Assembly: GCF_000526795.1 (NCBI RefSeq)
Contig: NZ_JAGT01000001.1
Span: 2,144,001-2,208,000 of the forward strand
Direction: 5' to 3'
DNA from: Ruminococcus flavefaciens AE3010
GTDB taxonomy: Bacteria; Bacillota; Clostridia; Oscillospirales; Ruminococcaceae
Length of the DNA: 64,000 nt
Both the position numbers and the translations under genes were made by a program. Shown piece by piece: positions 1 through 7,257 of the stretch (positions within the stretch are counted from its first letter, which is position 1; every line of letters begins with the position of its first letter). The notes beneath the pieces were generated by a model. It did no database searches. It was not told the DNA's origin and worked only from the letters and a program-made list of their open reading frames with translations.

Positions 1-118
1 CTATCTGAAAAGCCTGTTTTTCTGTTATACCGAACTGCTCTGCAAACGCCGCAAATACTGCCTGCGAGCACATATAGCCTTTCTCATAATACTGAACTGC
101 TTTTGAAACATTATCCAT
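1..118 (-). CDS. C_GCAxxG_C_C family protein, N-terminal part (cut by window edge)
   Basis: The first 39 codons of a minus-strand gene run off the window. The start is an ATG at 118-116 with GGAGGA about 6 nt upstream. The peptide begins MDNVSKAVQYYEKGYMCSQA and continues through VFAAFAEQFG. That is the N-terminal signature of the C_GCAxxG_C_C family, in which a GYxCSQAV helix supplies the first conserved Cys of a redox or metal-binding set. The later cysteines lie outside the window. It follows the ArsR gene on the same strand with a 74-nt gap, so the two may be co-transcribed. The precise function of the family is not established. Confidence 0.75.
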   Translation of the reverse strand, partial: MDNVSKAVQYYEKGYMCSQAVFAAFAEQFGITEKQAFQI

Positions 119-192
119 TTTCTTATCCTCCGATTGTTATATTTAGATGTATCGATTTGTTCCCGCTGTTTAAAGCCGTATGACCATACGGC

Positions 193-501
193 TTATTTAT
201 TGCAGCAATTACAATCGTTTTCATTTACTGCCGTGATCTCTTTCAGGCAGTCCATAGCGATCTTAGCACCTTCCTGCGAAATAGAGTAGTGCATCCACTT
301 GCCATCTTTTCTGCCGACCACAAGTCCGCTGTCGCAGAGCACCTTCATATGGTGAGAGAGTGTTGGTTGACTCAGGTGAAGCTCCTCAAGGAGATGACAG
401 GCGCATAGTTCGCCGTTTTGCAGGATTCTGAATATCTGAACTCTGTTTTCATCACACAGGGCTTTGAATATTACCGTGATTTGCTTGTTTGATAACTCCA
501 C
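193..501 (-). CDS. ArsR/SmtB-family metal-responsive repressor
   Basis: A 102-aa winged-helix repressor of the size usual for ArsR/SmtB. It starts at GTG (501-499), with GAGGTG about 7 nt upstream. Residues 30-36 read ELCACHL, matching the ELCVCDL alpha-3 metal(loid) site of ArsR with both cysteines kept. The recognition helix follows (LSQPTLSHHMKVL), and the tail ends CNCCNK, offering three more thiols. Family members leave DNA when arsenite, antimonite or a soft metal binds. Its promoter overlaps a perfect inverted repeat, suggesting autorepression. The genes upstream on this strand are chromate-family transporters rather than an arsenite pump, so the inducer cannot be named. Confidence 0.9.
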   Translation of the reverse strand: MELSNKQITVIFKALCDENRVQIFRILQNGELCACHLLEELHLSQPTLSHHMKVLCDSGLVVGRKDGKWMHYSISQEGAKIAMDCLKEITAVNENDCNCCNK

Positions 502-530
502 GTTCTCACCTCATATTGAAGATTTTCTAT

Positions 531-571
531 ATTATATCATACGCATAGAAAAATGTCAATATGTTTTTCTA
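531..571 (-). promoter_or_regulatory. Promoter and probable operator of the arsR gene
   Basis: On the minus strand TTGACA (559-554) and TATAAT (536-531) are separated by exactly 17 bp, a consensus sigma-A promoter. A perfect inverted repeat, TAGAAAAA (546-553) and TTTTTCTA (564-571) with a 10-bp spacer, surrounds the -35 box, where a bound ArsR dimer would block RNA polymerase. The operator role is inferred from position and symmetry. Confidence 0.75.
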
Positions 572-578
572 AATTCTA

Positions 579-1145
579 TTACAATCCCAGTCCGTATCCT
601 GCGCCTATCCCTATCACCGCAGACAGAATAATGATCTTGATCGGGTGTACCTTTTTGAACGCAAGCACGGTGGTAACGGCGAATAATCCGAGGAATATCC
701 AAAAGCCCGCTGAAGAAAAAACAGATATACTGATACCAGACGGAAAGAACACTGTCCTCGTAACAGATATAAAGGCTGCACCTATCATTCCGACTACGGC
801 AGGCTTCAATCCAGACATGATACCGCCTACAGCTTTGCTTTTCTCATACTTCTCAAAACACTTTGCAATGATGAGTATAATGATAAATGACGGCAGAACA
901 ATACCAAGTGTTGCGATGATTGCTCCGAGCACACCACAAGTTCTCATCCCTACAAATGTAGCCATATTCACTGCAAGCGGTCCGGGTGTGCTTTCACTCA
1001 AAGCCACAAAATCGACAAGTTCCTCTTGTGTCAGCCAGCCCTGACGTTCTGCTTCCGCCTGTATCATTGCGATCATTGCATATCCGCCGCCGAATGTGAA
1101 CGCACCTATTTTCAGAAAGGCAAGAAACAGTTTAATCAGTACCAT
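579..1145 (-). CDS. Chromate transporter family protein, second half-size subunit
   Basis: A 188-aa membrane protein of the CHR (chromate ion transporter) family. The family signature is visible as FGGGYAMI near residues 18-25, followed by LSESTPGPLAVNMATFVG near 49-66 and five to six hydrophobic segments. Its start overlaps the end of the upstream gene by 14 nt, so the two are translationally coupled. Paired short CHR proteins like these (compare YwrA/YwrB of Bacillus) are thought to form one full transporter. Chromate is the named substrate of the family, but the natural substrate in an anaerobe could be another oxyanion. Confidence 0.88.
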   Translation of the reverse strand: MVLIKLFLAFLKIGAFTFGGGYAMIAMIQAEAERQGWLTQEELVDFVALSESTPGPLAVNMATFVGMRTCGVLGAIIATLGIVLPSFIIILIIAKCFEKYEKSKAVGGIMSGLKPAVVGMIGAAFISVTRTVFFPSGISISVFSSAGFWIFLGLFAVTTVLAFKKVHPIKIIILSAVIGIGAGYGLGL

Positions 1146-1695
1146 TGCTTTGCTCCTTTCTGTTCAAAAGCGACCAAATCAAACCAAACAAGCCGCAGCC
1201 GATAATGACAAAGACAGCATCAATTTTCAGAAAAGCAGTCAGTACAAGTGAAAGCCCCATGATCGCATAGGAAAACGGTTGCTTTTTCTTCTTCACCTGA
1301 TGAAACATCATCCACAGGGCTTTCAGTATCAGTGCAAGCACGGCTGCTCTGATACCCATAAAAGCATACCTTACCGGTCTAATGCTCTGAAAATGCGTCA
1401 ATATCATGGAGATAAGCGAAATGATAAGAAACGATGGCAGGACAACTCCCAGCGTAGCCATGCACGCTCCGAGAAAACCCGATGTTTTATACCCTACAAA
1501 TGTTGCTGCATTGATAGCGATAGGTCCGGGCGTTGACTCGGAAATTGCAACAATATCAGATATTTCCTTTTCATTCAGCCATTTTTTGTTTTCGCATACT
1601 TCCTTCTGGATCAGCGGGATCATTGCATAACCGCCGCCGAAGGTAAAAGCCCCGATCTTCATAAAGGTCAGGAACAATTCAAGATTCTTATTCAC
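1132..1695 (-). CDS. Chromate transporter family protein, first half-size subunit
   Basis: A 187-aa CHR-family protein, paralogous to its downstream partner: FGGGYAMIPLIQ near the N-terminus, then SESTPGPIAINAATFVGYKT. I chose the GTG at 1695 because GGAGTG lies 6 nt upstream. An in-frame start at 1743 would add 16 residues but has no RBS and would run into the divergent promoter region. First gene of the minus-strand set. It diverges from the DUF134 regulator gene, and the shared 129-bp gap holds that regulator's probable operators, so it may be controlled by it (inference). Confidence 0.88.
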   Translation of the reverse strand: MNKNLELFLTFMKIGAFTFGGGYAMIPLIQKEVCENKKWLNEKEISDIVAISESTPGPIAINAATFVGYKTSGFLGACMATLGVVLPSFLIISLISMILTHFQSIRPVRYAFMGIRAAVLALILKALWMMFHQVKKKKQPFSYAIMGLSLVLTAFLKIDAVFVIIGCGLFGLIWSLLNRKEQSNGTD

Positions 1696-1767
1696 AATAT
1701 CACTCCTACAAAAAATTATACCAAATGAAGTAATATTAGTCAATATCCGAAAATGCCAAGAATATAC

Positions 1768-1807
1768 TTGACATAAGTCGAAAAATATGTTATAATCGAC
1801 ATAAGTC
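1768..1807 (+). promoter_or_regulatory. Promoter with duplicated GACATAAGTC operator-like sites
   Basis: TTGACA (1768-1773) and TATAAT (1791-1796) with a 17-bp spacer drive the gene at 1825. The 10-mer GACATAAGTC, a GAC-N4-GTC dyad, occurs twice: at 1770-1779 overlapping the -35 box and at 1798-1807 just after the -10 box. The centres are 28 bp apart, nearly three helical turns. This is a natural arrangement for a dimeric repressor, most simply the DUF134 protein encoded next. Confidence 0.75.
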
Positions 1808-1824
1808 AGAAAGGAGATGCTATT

Positions 1825-2541
1825 ATGCCAAGACCTCAGAAATCACGCCGTATCTGTTGTTATCCCGATTACTGGAGCTTTGCACCCGATCAGGATACAG
1901 CAAACGATACGGTCGTTATGTCGCTTGATGAGTTTGAAACGATACGTCTGATAGATTATCAGTCAAAGACGCAGGAACAGTGTGCTCAGGAGATGAACGT
2001 GGCGAGAACAACTGTCACGGCGATTTATGACACGGCAAGAAAAAAACTTGCTCAGGCTTTGGTTGAGGGCAGACGCATCATCATTTCAGGCGGAAATTAT
2101 ACTCTTGATAACACGATCTCGGAGAAGATCGCACGGAAAGGAAGCACTATTATGAGAATCGCAGTAACCTATGAAAACGGACAGATCTTTCAGCATTTCG
2201 GCAGAACAGAACAGTTCAAGCTCTATGACGTTGCTGACGGAAAGATCATCAACGAGCAGGTAGTTGGAACAATGGGTGCAGGGCATGGTGCGCTTGCGGG
2301 ATTCCTGAAAAACGCTCAGGCTGACGTTCTGATCTGCGGAGGTATCGGCGGCGGTGCGCAGATGGCTATGAAGGAGGCAGGCATCGCTCTTTACGGCGGT
2401 AATATGGGAAGTGCAGATGATGCTGTTGCTGCTTTTCTTGCACAGACACTTGTTCAGAACGAGAACCCTACCTGTGATCATCACGATCACGAACACGGCG
2501 AAGGTCATTCCTGCGGAGATCATGGCTGCGGTAATCACTGA
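1825..2541 (+). CDS. DUF134 DNA-binding domain fused to NifX/NifB-type cofactor domain
   Basis: A 238-aa two-domain protein. Residues 1-95 are DUF134: MPRPQKSRRIC start, VVMSLDEFETIRLIDY, then a sigma-70 region 4-like helix-turn-helix (QEQCAQEMNVARTTVTAIYD). Residues 110-210 are a dinitrogenase iron-molybdenum cofactor fold (NifX/NifY/NifB C-terminal), with HFGRTEQFKLYDV and the glycine-rich VLICGGIGGGAQ. The last 20 residues are rich in His and Cys, an obvious metal-binding tail. AAAGGAG precedes the ATG. It overlaps the next gene by 1 nt (TGATG). Likely a metal- or cluster-responsive transcription factor; the ligand is unknown. Confidence 0.88.
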   Translation: MPRPQKSRRICCYPDYWSFAPDQDTANDTVVMSLDEFETIRLIDYQSKTQEQCAQEMNVARTTVTAIYDTARKKLAQALVEGRRIIISGGNYTLDNTISEKIARKGSTIMRIAVTYENGQIFQHFGRTEQFKLYDVADGKIINEQVVGTMGAGHGALAGFLKNAQADVLICGGIGGGAQMAMKEAGIALYGGNMGSADDAVAAFLAQTLVQNENPTCDHHDHEHGEGHSCGDHGCGNH

Positions 2542-3350
2542 TGAGAATTGTAACCCTTGTAGAGAATACCTGCGGACATGAAGACTGTATCGCAGAACAC
2601 GGCCTATCCCTTTACATCGAGACAGAGAAGCATAAGCTCCTGCTTGACACCGGACAGACCGATGCAGTTGTGAAGAATGCGGAAGTTCTCGGAATAGACC
2701 TGTCTGCTGTCGATACTGTGATACTAAGTCACGGTCACTATGACCATTCGGGAGGGATACTGCCGTTTGCCGGGGGGAATCCGGAAGCAAGGATAATTAT
2801 GCAGAAATCCGCAGCAGAGCCCCACTACAACGGAGAACGCTACATCGGAATTGATACAGATATCCTTAAACTGCCGAATATTCAGCTCATAGACGGCGAT
2901 GTGAAACTTGATGACGAGCTGTTTCTGTTCAGCGGCATCACAGGCAGGAGATGCTATCCGCAGGGGAACAAAAAACTGTCCTGCATAAAAAACGGCGAAA
3001 AGGTCTGTGACGATTTCTGTCACGAGCAATGTCTTGTTATCACACAAAACGGTAAGCGCTGGCTTCTGTCGGGCTGCGCTCATAACGGTATACTCAATAT
3101 CCTCGACAGATACAAGGAACTGTTTGACAGCTATCCCGACTATGTTATCACAGGATTCCACATGATGAAACGTGAAGGAGAGCATACCGAGGAAGAAAAA
3201 GCTGTTATCATTCAGACGGCGCAGGAACTCGCAAAGATGAACACTTTCTTTTACAGCGGACATTGCACGGGCATTCCTGCATTCGAGATGATGAAAGATA
3301 TAATGGGAGATAAGCTCATTGCTTTGCACAGCGGAGAAGAAATACTATAA
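2541..3350 (+). CDS. Metallo-beta-lactamase-fold hydrolase
   Basis: A 269-aa MBL-fold protein. The metal motif HGHYDHSGG (His64, His66, Asp68, His69) is intact, LLLDTG precedes it near residue 33, and later His ligands are visible in GCAHNGI and GFHM. The closest named relatives by motif are the dihydropterin ribofuranosylaminobenzene phosphate synthase-like MBL proteins, often encoded beside DUF134/NifX genes. Coupled to the DUF134-NifX gene by a 1-nt overlap and followed by a terminator, so the two form a bicistronic operon. Substrate unknown. Confidence 0.85.
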   Translation: MRIVTLVENTCGHEDCIAEHGLSLYIETEKHKLLLDTGQTDAVVKNAEVLGIDLSAVDTVILSHGHYDHSGGILPFAGGNPEARIIMQKSAAEPHYNGERYIGIDTDILKLPNIQLIDGDVKLDDELFLFSGITGRRCYPQGNKKLSCIKNGEKVCDDFCHEQCLVITQNGKRWLLSGCAHNGILNILDRYKELFDSYPDYVITGFHMMKREGEHTEEEKAVIIQTAQELAKMNTFFYSGHCTGIPAFEMMKDIMGDKLIALHSGEEIL

Positions 3351-3356
3351 CAAAAA

Positions 3357-3384
3357 AGCTCTCACAGCCGAAACTGTGAGAGCT
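3357..3384 (+). terminator. Rho-independent terminator of the DUF134/MBL operon
   Basis: A perfect 11-bp stem (AGCTCTCACAG, loop CCGAAA, CTGTGAGAGCT) begins 7 nt after the stop codon and is followed by a T-rich stretch. Confidence 0.85.
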
Positions 3385-3740
3385 CTATTTGTTTATTCAG
3401 ATAAACACGTTAACGTGAATATCATGCCAGCTTAGTATTCTGCGTTTAGTAGACTTTGCATAGATGTACTTCTTAGCATCGTCCAGATTCAGCGTAAAAT
3501 AGCCAATCTGAGTATATTTCCGAATTACTTCTTTTCGCTTATTGCAGCCTGAGCAGCAATTGATGAAAAATATAATGCATATCTAAAAGTGCGAGCTGAT
3601 ATTTCCTACACTTTTCCTACAGTTTTAAGAATTTTTCTGCAAAGGTAATACTAGTAAATTCAGCTTTTCTCCTCGAAAAATAGATGCAAAACAGGATTCT
3701 ATTAAAACATGAAAAACTGCCGAAAATCCGTCAGCGTCGG
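3385..3740. other. Gene-poor region with a possible decayed ORF
   Basis: No complete gene seen. On the minus strand an open frame of about 65 codons ends at a TGA near 3399 and reads ...RKYTQIGYFTLNLDDAKKYI...RRILSWHDIHVNVFI. It has no start codon after the preceding stop and no recognisable family, so it may be a gene remnant. A 12-bp palindrome, CACGTTAACGTG, lies inside it near 3405. The stretch ends at a tRNA fragment, which suggests decayed mobile DNA. Confidence 0.35.
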
Positions 3741-3783
3741 CTTGTGGTCCCGAAGACCGTGGGTTCGAATCCCATCTCCCACC
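3741..3783 (+). tRNA. 3' fragment of a class II tRNA, probably tRNA-Leu (att-type scar)
   Basis: The sequence folds as the 3' part of a long-variable-arm tRNA. The variable stem GGTC/GACC is at 3746-3758, the T arm GTGGG-TTCGAAT-CCCAT at 3759-3775, and the 3' acceptor strand CTCCCAC at 3776-3782. The matching 5' acceptor strand (GTGGGAG), D arm and anticodon arm are absent upstream, so it is not a working tRNA gene. A bare tRNA 3' end is what tRNA-integrating elements leave at their distal attachment site. Leu rather than Ser is a guess from the variable arm. Confidence 0.65.
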
Positions 3784-3789
3784 CTCATG

Positions 3790-3825
3790 AAATAGTCACT
3801 TTCTCAAATGAGAAAGTGACTATTT
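3790..3825 (+). terminator. Strong hairpin terminator after the tRNA fragment
   Basis: A 17-bp perfect stem (3790-3806 pairs with 3809-3825) is followed by CG and a run of T. It sits immediately after the tRNA fragment, as a normal tRNA terminator would, supporting common descent of the two with an intact tRNA locus elsewhere. Confidence 0.75.
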
Positions 3826-3929
3826 TCGTTTTTTTCTAAGATTTTTCTAATACAGATGTTTTGAACTGCCGAACATATTGATGAAACAGCTTGTGATAAT
3901 GGTATCACCGTCAATGTTATGAATAAAAA

Positions 3930-3953
3930 GTGCCTCCCGTTTATGGGAGGCAC
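3930..3953 (-). terminator. Terminator of the 854-aa dockerin gene
   Basis: GTGCCTCCC (3930-3938) pairs with GGGAGGCAC (3945-3953). Read on the minus strand it is followed by TTTTTATTC. It lies 51 nt beyond the stop codon of the minus-strand gene. Confidence 0.8.
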
Positions 3954-4004
3954 AAATATAAATATTGAGCATATTTTTAGGCACTGATATTTGCAGGGAT
4001 ATGT

Positions 4005-6569
4005 TTACGGCTTGATCTCGCTGCCGCCCCATTCAACGACGGTAAAGCCTTTTCTCTCAAAGGTCTCGAGCTGCTGCGGCTCAATGTCCGCGGATTCTTC
4101 AAGGGGAACATAAGCCATGAATACGCGGAGCACGCTGTCAGGTGTCGGGGCGATGTTCAGCTTTGCGGAATTCGTATAGGCATCGCCTTGGAATGAAATG
4201 AGGTTATACGCATTATGCTCCATTCTCGGCAGCCAGTATACGATGAACTCATTCATTTCCTCTTCCTTCAGTCCCATATATGTGAGTTTCTCTTTGAGGA
4301 AGCTTTCTGTGTCACTGCCTGCAACACAAAAGCCCTGGGAGAAGTCATATCTCATGCGGCAGTTCACAGCGTCCCAGAAGAGATATTTATGATGCGTGCC
4401 GTCAGCCTTGTTCAGAAGCAAGCCGTCAGGAGAGGCTGTTACGTCCCAGCCGTTATTATACCTCGGATATGTTGTGGAGAGTTCAGCTTCTGTGAGCTCC
4501 AGCTCCACATGAACATCGGTCTCCTGCTCGGGATACAGGTAGATCACAGGCTTGTCAGCAAGCATGTCAAAACGGATAGTCGGAGTTTCATTATCATCTC
4601 TGACTGTTCTGAGCCAGCCATAGTTTCCGCAGTATTCTGTAAACACCCATGTGTCATTGTTTTCATTATACCCCAGCTCTTCAAGGCTATCGCCACTTTG
4701 GACTATAGCTGCCGTCGGATAGCTTTCATCGGGACCAAGATACAGACTAAGATCGTTTTCTATAACAGTGAACCACGGTCCGTAATCTCTGCGGTGATCA
4801 GGCTCAACATAAGCGGTATGATTTTTCGTCAGAGCTCTCAGCTTTGTCAGAACACCCGGCATTCTGTTTGAAACTGCCTTTTTCCGAGAACCGTCGGGAT
4901 AGCTGACTTCGAGCCTGAACTCGGACTCGCCCCACCCGGGTACGTTTGGATCATTCATGCTCTCGATCATGCTGTCATAGTCCTGAGCCATTATCTCACG
5001 ATACTCCTGTTCTGAGATATTGAAGACCATAGACTGATGCTTCTGATCAAATGTCCGCTCCTGATAAGACAGCAAATATTTTCCGTCTTCGCAGTAGACT
5101 TTGTATAAGATCATTGTTCCTGCGAATCCGCCGCCCTCTTGAGCGCTGACCTCTACAGGCAGCTCCTTTGATCCAAGAAGCGCTTTTCTCATAAGAACAA
5201 GGTCGAATATATCGAGCTTGTCGTCGCGGCAGAAGTCCGCAGCTTTCCAGTTGGCAAGCTGTGTATCAGGAGCACCTAAGAGCCACTTCTGGAACAGAAC
5301 TATATCTGAAATATTGAAATTCCCGTCATTGTTCACATCGCCGCTTACGGACTTTTTCAGCTTGAAGGTATAATCAACAGCGCCGTTATCGAACTTCCTT
5401 ACAACTGTGCCTGCGGTATCAAGGAAATAGCCTTCGGGGATATTATTATAAAGCAGGTCTATTTCAAAGATATCGGCGTCCTTAAACTGAGAAATATCCC
5501 AGTAGTACGGATTCGACGTCATCTGCGGCGCTGCAATATCAACGCTTGCGTACACGCCCTCATCGTCGGAAGAATAACGTATGTCAGGGTCAAGGAATAT
5601 CTTATCATTTTCGTCGATATCAGCAAGCTTTCCCGTCTCGCCGTCAACGATGCTGAAACGGGCAGTATTGGCGAGAAGCACCGATCGTGCATTGTCAAAC
5701 ACAGCGCAGTCGGCAGTCAGAGTATAGATTTTCGGCTCTTCGGGATCAGGTCTGGCAGTGGACGTGCGTGTCCATGAAACCTTTTCGTTACCGTCTTTCA
5801 CAGCCTGATAGACATATATCTCATCAATGGAGCCGTCACAGTACATATCACGGACCTGCATCGTACAGTCAGATGTCAGTATTGGCTTAATTATCTCATT
5901 TTTGTTCATACTGTCAGGTGCCCAATTGTCACCGAACTGGTCAATGGTCACCGTACAGAATACAACATAATTATCTTTTACTGAAACTTCGCCGTTCAGC
6001 TTTGTATATTCGCCGAATTCCTTTACACTGTCGGGAAGCCAGCTGTATATATCGGTCTCGGTGATGTTGAGTTCCTTATCGACGTTAAAGGTATATTCGG
6101 CGACAGTGGGCGGTTCCCAGTCATCACCTGTATCCTTTTCCGAGGGCTTGACTTGTACATGAGGATCAACAAGCTTCAGTTCGAGGTCTCCTTCTGCCTG
6201 CGGCTGGTATACGAATACTTCAAAACAGGTCTCGGTCATATCGCTCAGGTAAATGTCATGCTTTAATATCTGTCTGCTGTTTGCATCAGTACGCAGTTCA
6301 TAGCCGTAAGTGTCGCTGCTTTTTCCTTTTCCCGCGCGATTGGGATAAACGATGCAGATAAGCCCATTGCCGATACGGGTCGCTCCATAGGTATTGCGGA
6401 ACTCTACAGCCGACTCAAAATCAGTCGGTATCCAGTCGGGAAGCTTTGCAGCAGCGCCTGTCTCCTCTGCGTAAACATTCGTGAGCACGGACACACTCAT
6501 GCTCTCTGCGGAAAAAGAAATGATCGCTGTTGAAGCTGCTATCACAGCAGCTAAGATTTTCTTTAACAT
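4005..6569 (-). CDS. Secreted 854-aa protein with internal dockerin and KPVIYLYP domain
   Basis: The N-terminal 35 residues form a signal peptide. Residues 43-405 are a beta-rich region of no family I can name, beginning LPDWIPTDFESAVEFRNTYG. Residues 408-467 are a type I dockerin with two Ca-binding repeats (GDVNNDGNFNISDIV and DKLDIFDLVLMRKALLG). Residues 598-655 look like a bacterial SH3 domain (YLGPDESYPT...NYGWLRTV). Residues 673-854 begin KPVIYLYPEQETDVHVELEL, a domain of unknown function seen in other secreted proteins. AGGTGA precedes the ATG. The dockerin implies assembly onto a scaffoldin at the cell surface, but no catalytic family is recognised. Dockerins usually sit at a terminus; here it is central. 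Confidence 0.85.
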   Translation of the reverse strand: MLKKILAAVIAASTAIISFSAESMSVSVLTNVYAEETGAAAKLPDWIPTDFESAVEFRNTYGATRIGNGLICIVYPNRAGKGKSSDTYGYELRTDANSRQILKHDIYLSDMTETCFEVFVYQPQAEGDLELKLVDPHVQVKPSEKDTGDDWEPPTVAEYTFNVDKELNITETDIYSWLPDSVKEFGEYTKLNGEVSVKDNYVVFCTVTIDQFGDNWAPDSMNKNEIIKPILTSDCTMQVRDMYCDGSIDEIYVYQAVKDGNEKVSWTRTSTARPDPEEPKIYTLTADCAVFDNARSVLLANTARFSIVDGETGKLADIDENDKIFLDPDIRYSSDDEGVYASVDIAAPQMTSNPYYWDISQFKDADIFEIDLLYNNIPEGYFLDTAGTVVRKFDNGAVDYTFKLKKSVSGDVNNDGNFNISDIVLFQKWLLGAPDTQLANWKAADFCRDDKLDIFDLVLMRKALLGSKELPVEVSAQEGGGFAGTMILYKVYCEDGKYLLSYQERTFDQKHQSMVFNISEQEYREIMAQDYDSMIESMNDPNVPGWGESEFRLEVSYPDGSRKKAVSNRMPGVLTKLRALTKNHTAYVEPDHRRDYGPWFTVIENDLSLYLGPDESYPTAAIVQSGDSLEELGYNENNDTWVFTEYCGNYGWLRTVRDDNETPTIRFDMLADKPVIYLYPEQETDVHVELELTEAELSTTYPRYNNGWDVTASPDGLLLNKADGTHHKYLFWDAVNCRMRYDFSQGFCVAGSDTESFLKEKLTYMGLKEEEMNEFIVYWLPRMEHNAYNLISFQGDAYTNSAKLNIAPTPDSVLRVFMAYVPLEESADIEPQQLETFERKGFTVVEWGGSEIKP

Positions 6570-6619
6570 ATAACGTCACCTGCCATTCTTGAATTTTGCG
6601 GAATTTAACTGCTGCTTTC

Positions 6620-6648
6620 ATTATATAATGCTGTTATCATAAAAGCAA
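6620..6648 (-). promoter_or_regulatory. Promoter of the 854-aa dockerin gene
   Basis: Minus-strand TTGCTT (6648-6643), 17-bp spacer, TATAAT (6625-6620). The transcript would start about 60 nt before the ATG. Confidence 0.65.
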
Positions 6649-6944
6649 GAGAGATAAATCCATTTTATCGGAACAGATTTCCTTATATACATTAACGGAC
6701 AAGCAAGTCGTGATGTGCGGCTGAAATCGTAAACTTTTTATGAACTTATGAGCCTGACAAAAAATACCATATCAGCTGTCTGCACTAAATATTTGATTGC
6801 TGAATTTGACCACGCAGTACAACTCCCTTTTGTAATGCAAACAGCATTGCTCCCAAAGCCTTACGGCTTATCCTGTATTATATTGCCATAAAGCAATATC
6901 TGCCAAATGAAGAACGATACCGATCGAACTGTATTTTCTGAAGG
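6649..6944. other. Intergenic, nothing recognised
   Basis: AT-rich spacer between divergent units. I see no RBS-preceded ORF, tRNA or repeat here. The only structure is the palindrome that follows at 6945. Confidence 0.4.
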
Positions 6945-7002
6945 ACTGCCATATGGCAGTTCTGTTTTGTATATTTACATTGTATTGGCGATATGCTATA
7001 AT
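6945..7002 (+). promoter_or_regulatory. Promoter with upstream 16-bp palindrome
   Basis: TTTACA (6974-6979), 17 bp, TATAAT (6997-7002) drive the small ORF/CPBP/XRE unit. A perfect palindrome, ACTGCCATATGGCAGT (6945-6960), ends 13 bp before the -35 box and could be an operator, possibly for the XRE regulator at the end of this operon. It could instead be a weak terminator, since TTCTGTTTTG follows. Confidence 0.65.
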
Positions 7003-7034
7003 AGGTGATAAGAAGCCCCAAAAAGGAGTTAAAA

Positions 7035-7157
7035 ATGGAAAAAATTGAAATAGATGATATCATAAAGGAGCAGCAACAGGCGGTGCAAGTGGTATCGGGA
7101 ATTTGGCTGTTTATAGCCAATGCAACGGAGATTAACGTGATTGTTAACGCCTGTTGA
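7035..7157 (+). CDS. Putative 40-aa peptide
   Basis: ATG at 7035 with an ideal AAAGGAG 7 nt upstream, behind a consensus promoter. It encodes a 40-residue peptide starting MEKIEIDDIIKEQQQAVQVV and ending in a hydrophobic stretch with a single terminal Cys (...INVIVNAC). The charged N-half and hydrophobic Cys-ended C-half resemble a leader plus core layout, and the next gene is a CPBP membrane protease. Families of that type are sometimes tied to peptide processing or immunity. No known peptide family is recognised, so function is open. It could also be a translated leader. Confidence 0.5.
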   Translation: MEKIEIDDIIKEQQQAVQVVSGIWLFIANATEINVIVNAC

Positions 7158-7257
7158 CGGATTTCCAGGTGCAGTTGGTAGACTTTCACGGGTAGAAATG
7201 ATACGATGGATTCATCAGGAAAAACTATCGCCGAGCGATAGAAGGAGGAATTCATCT

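Noticed and set aside
3741..3783. Complete tRNA gene
   Set aside because: The 5' acceptor strand, D arm and anticodon arm are missing; only the 3' part is present.
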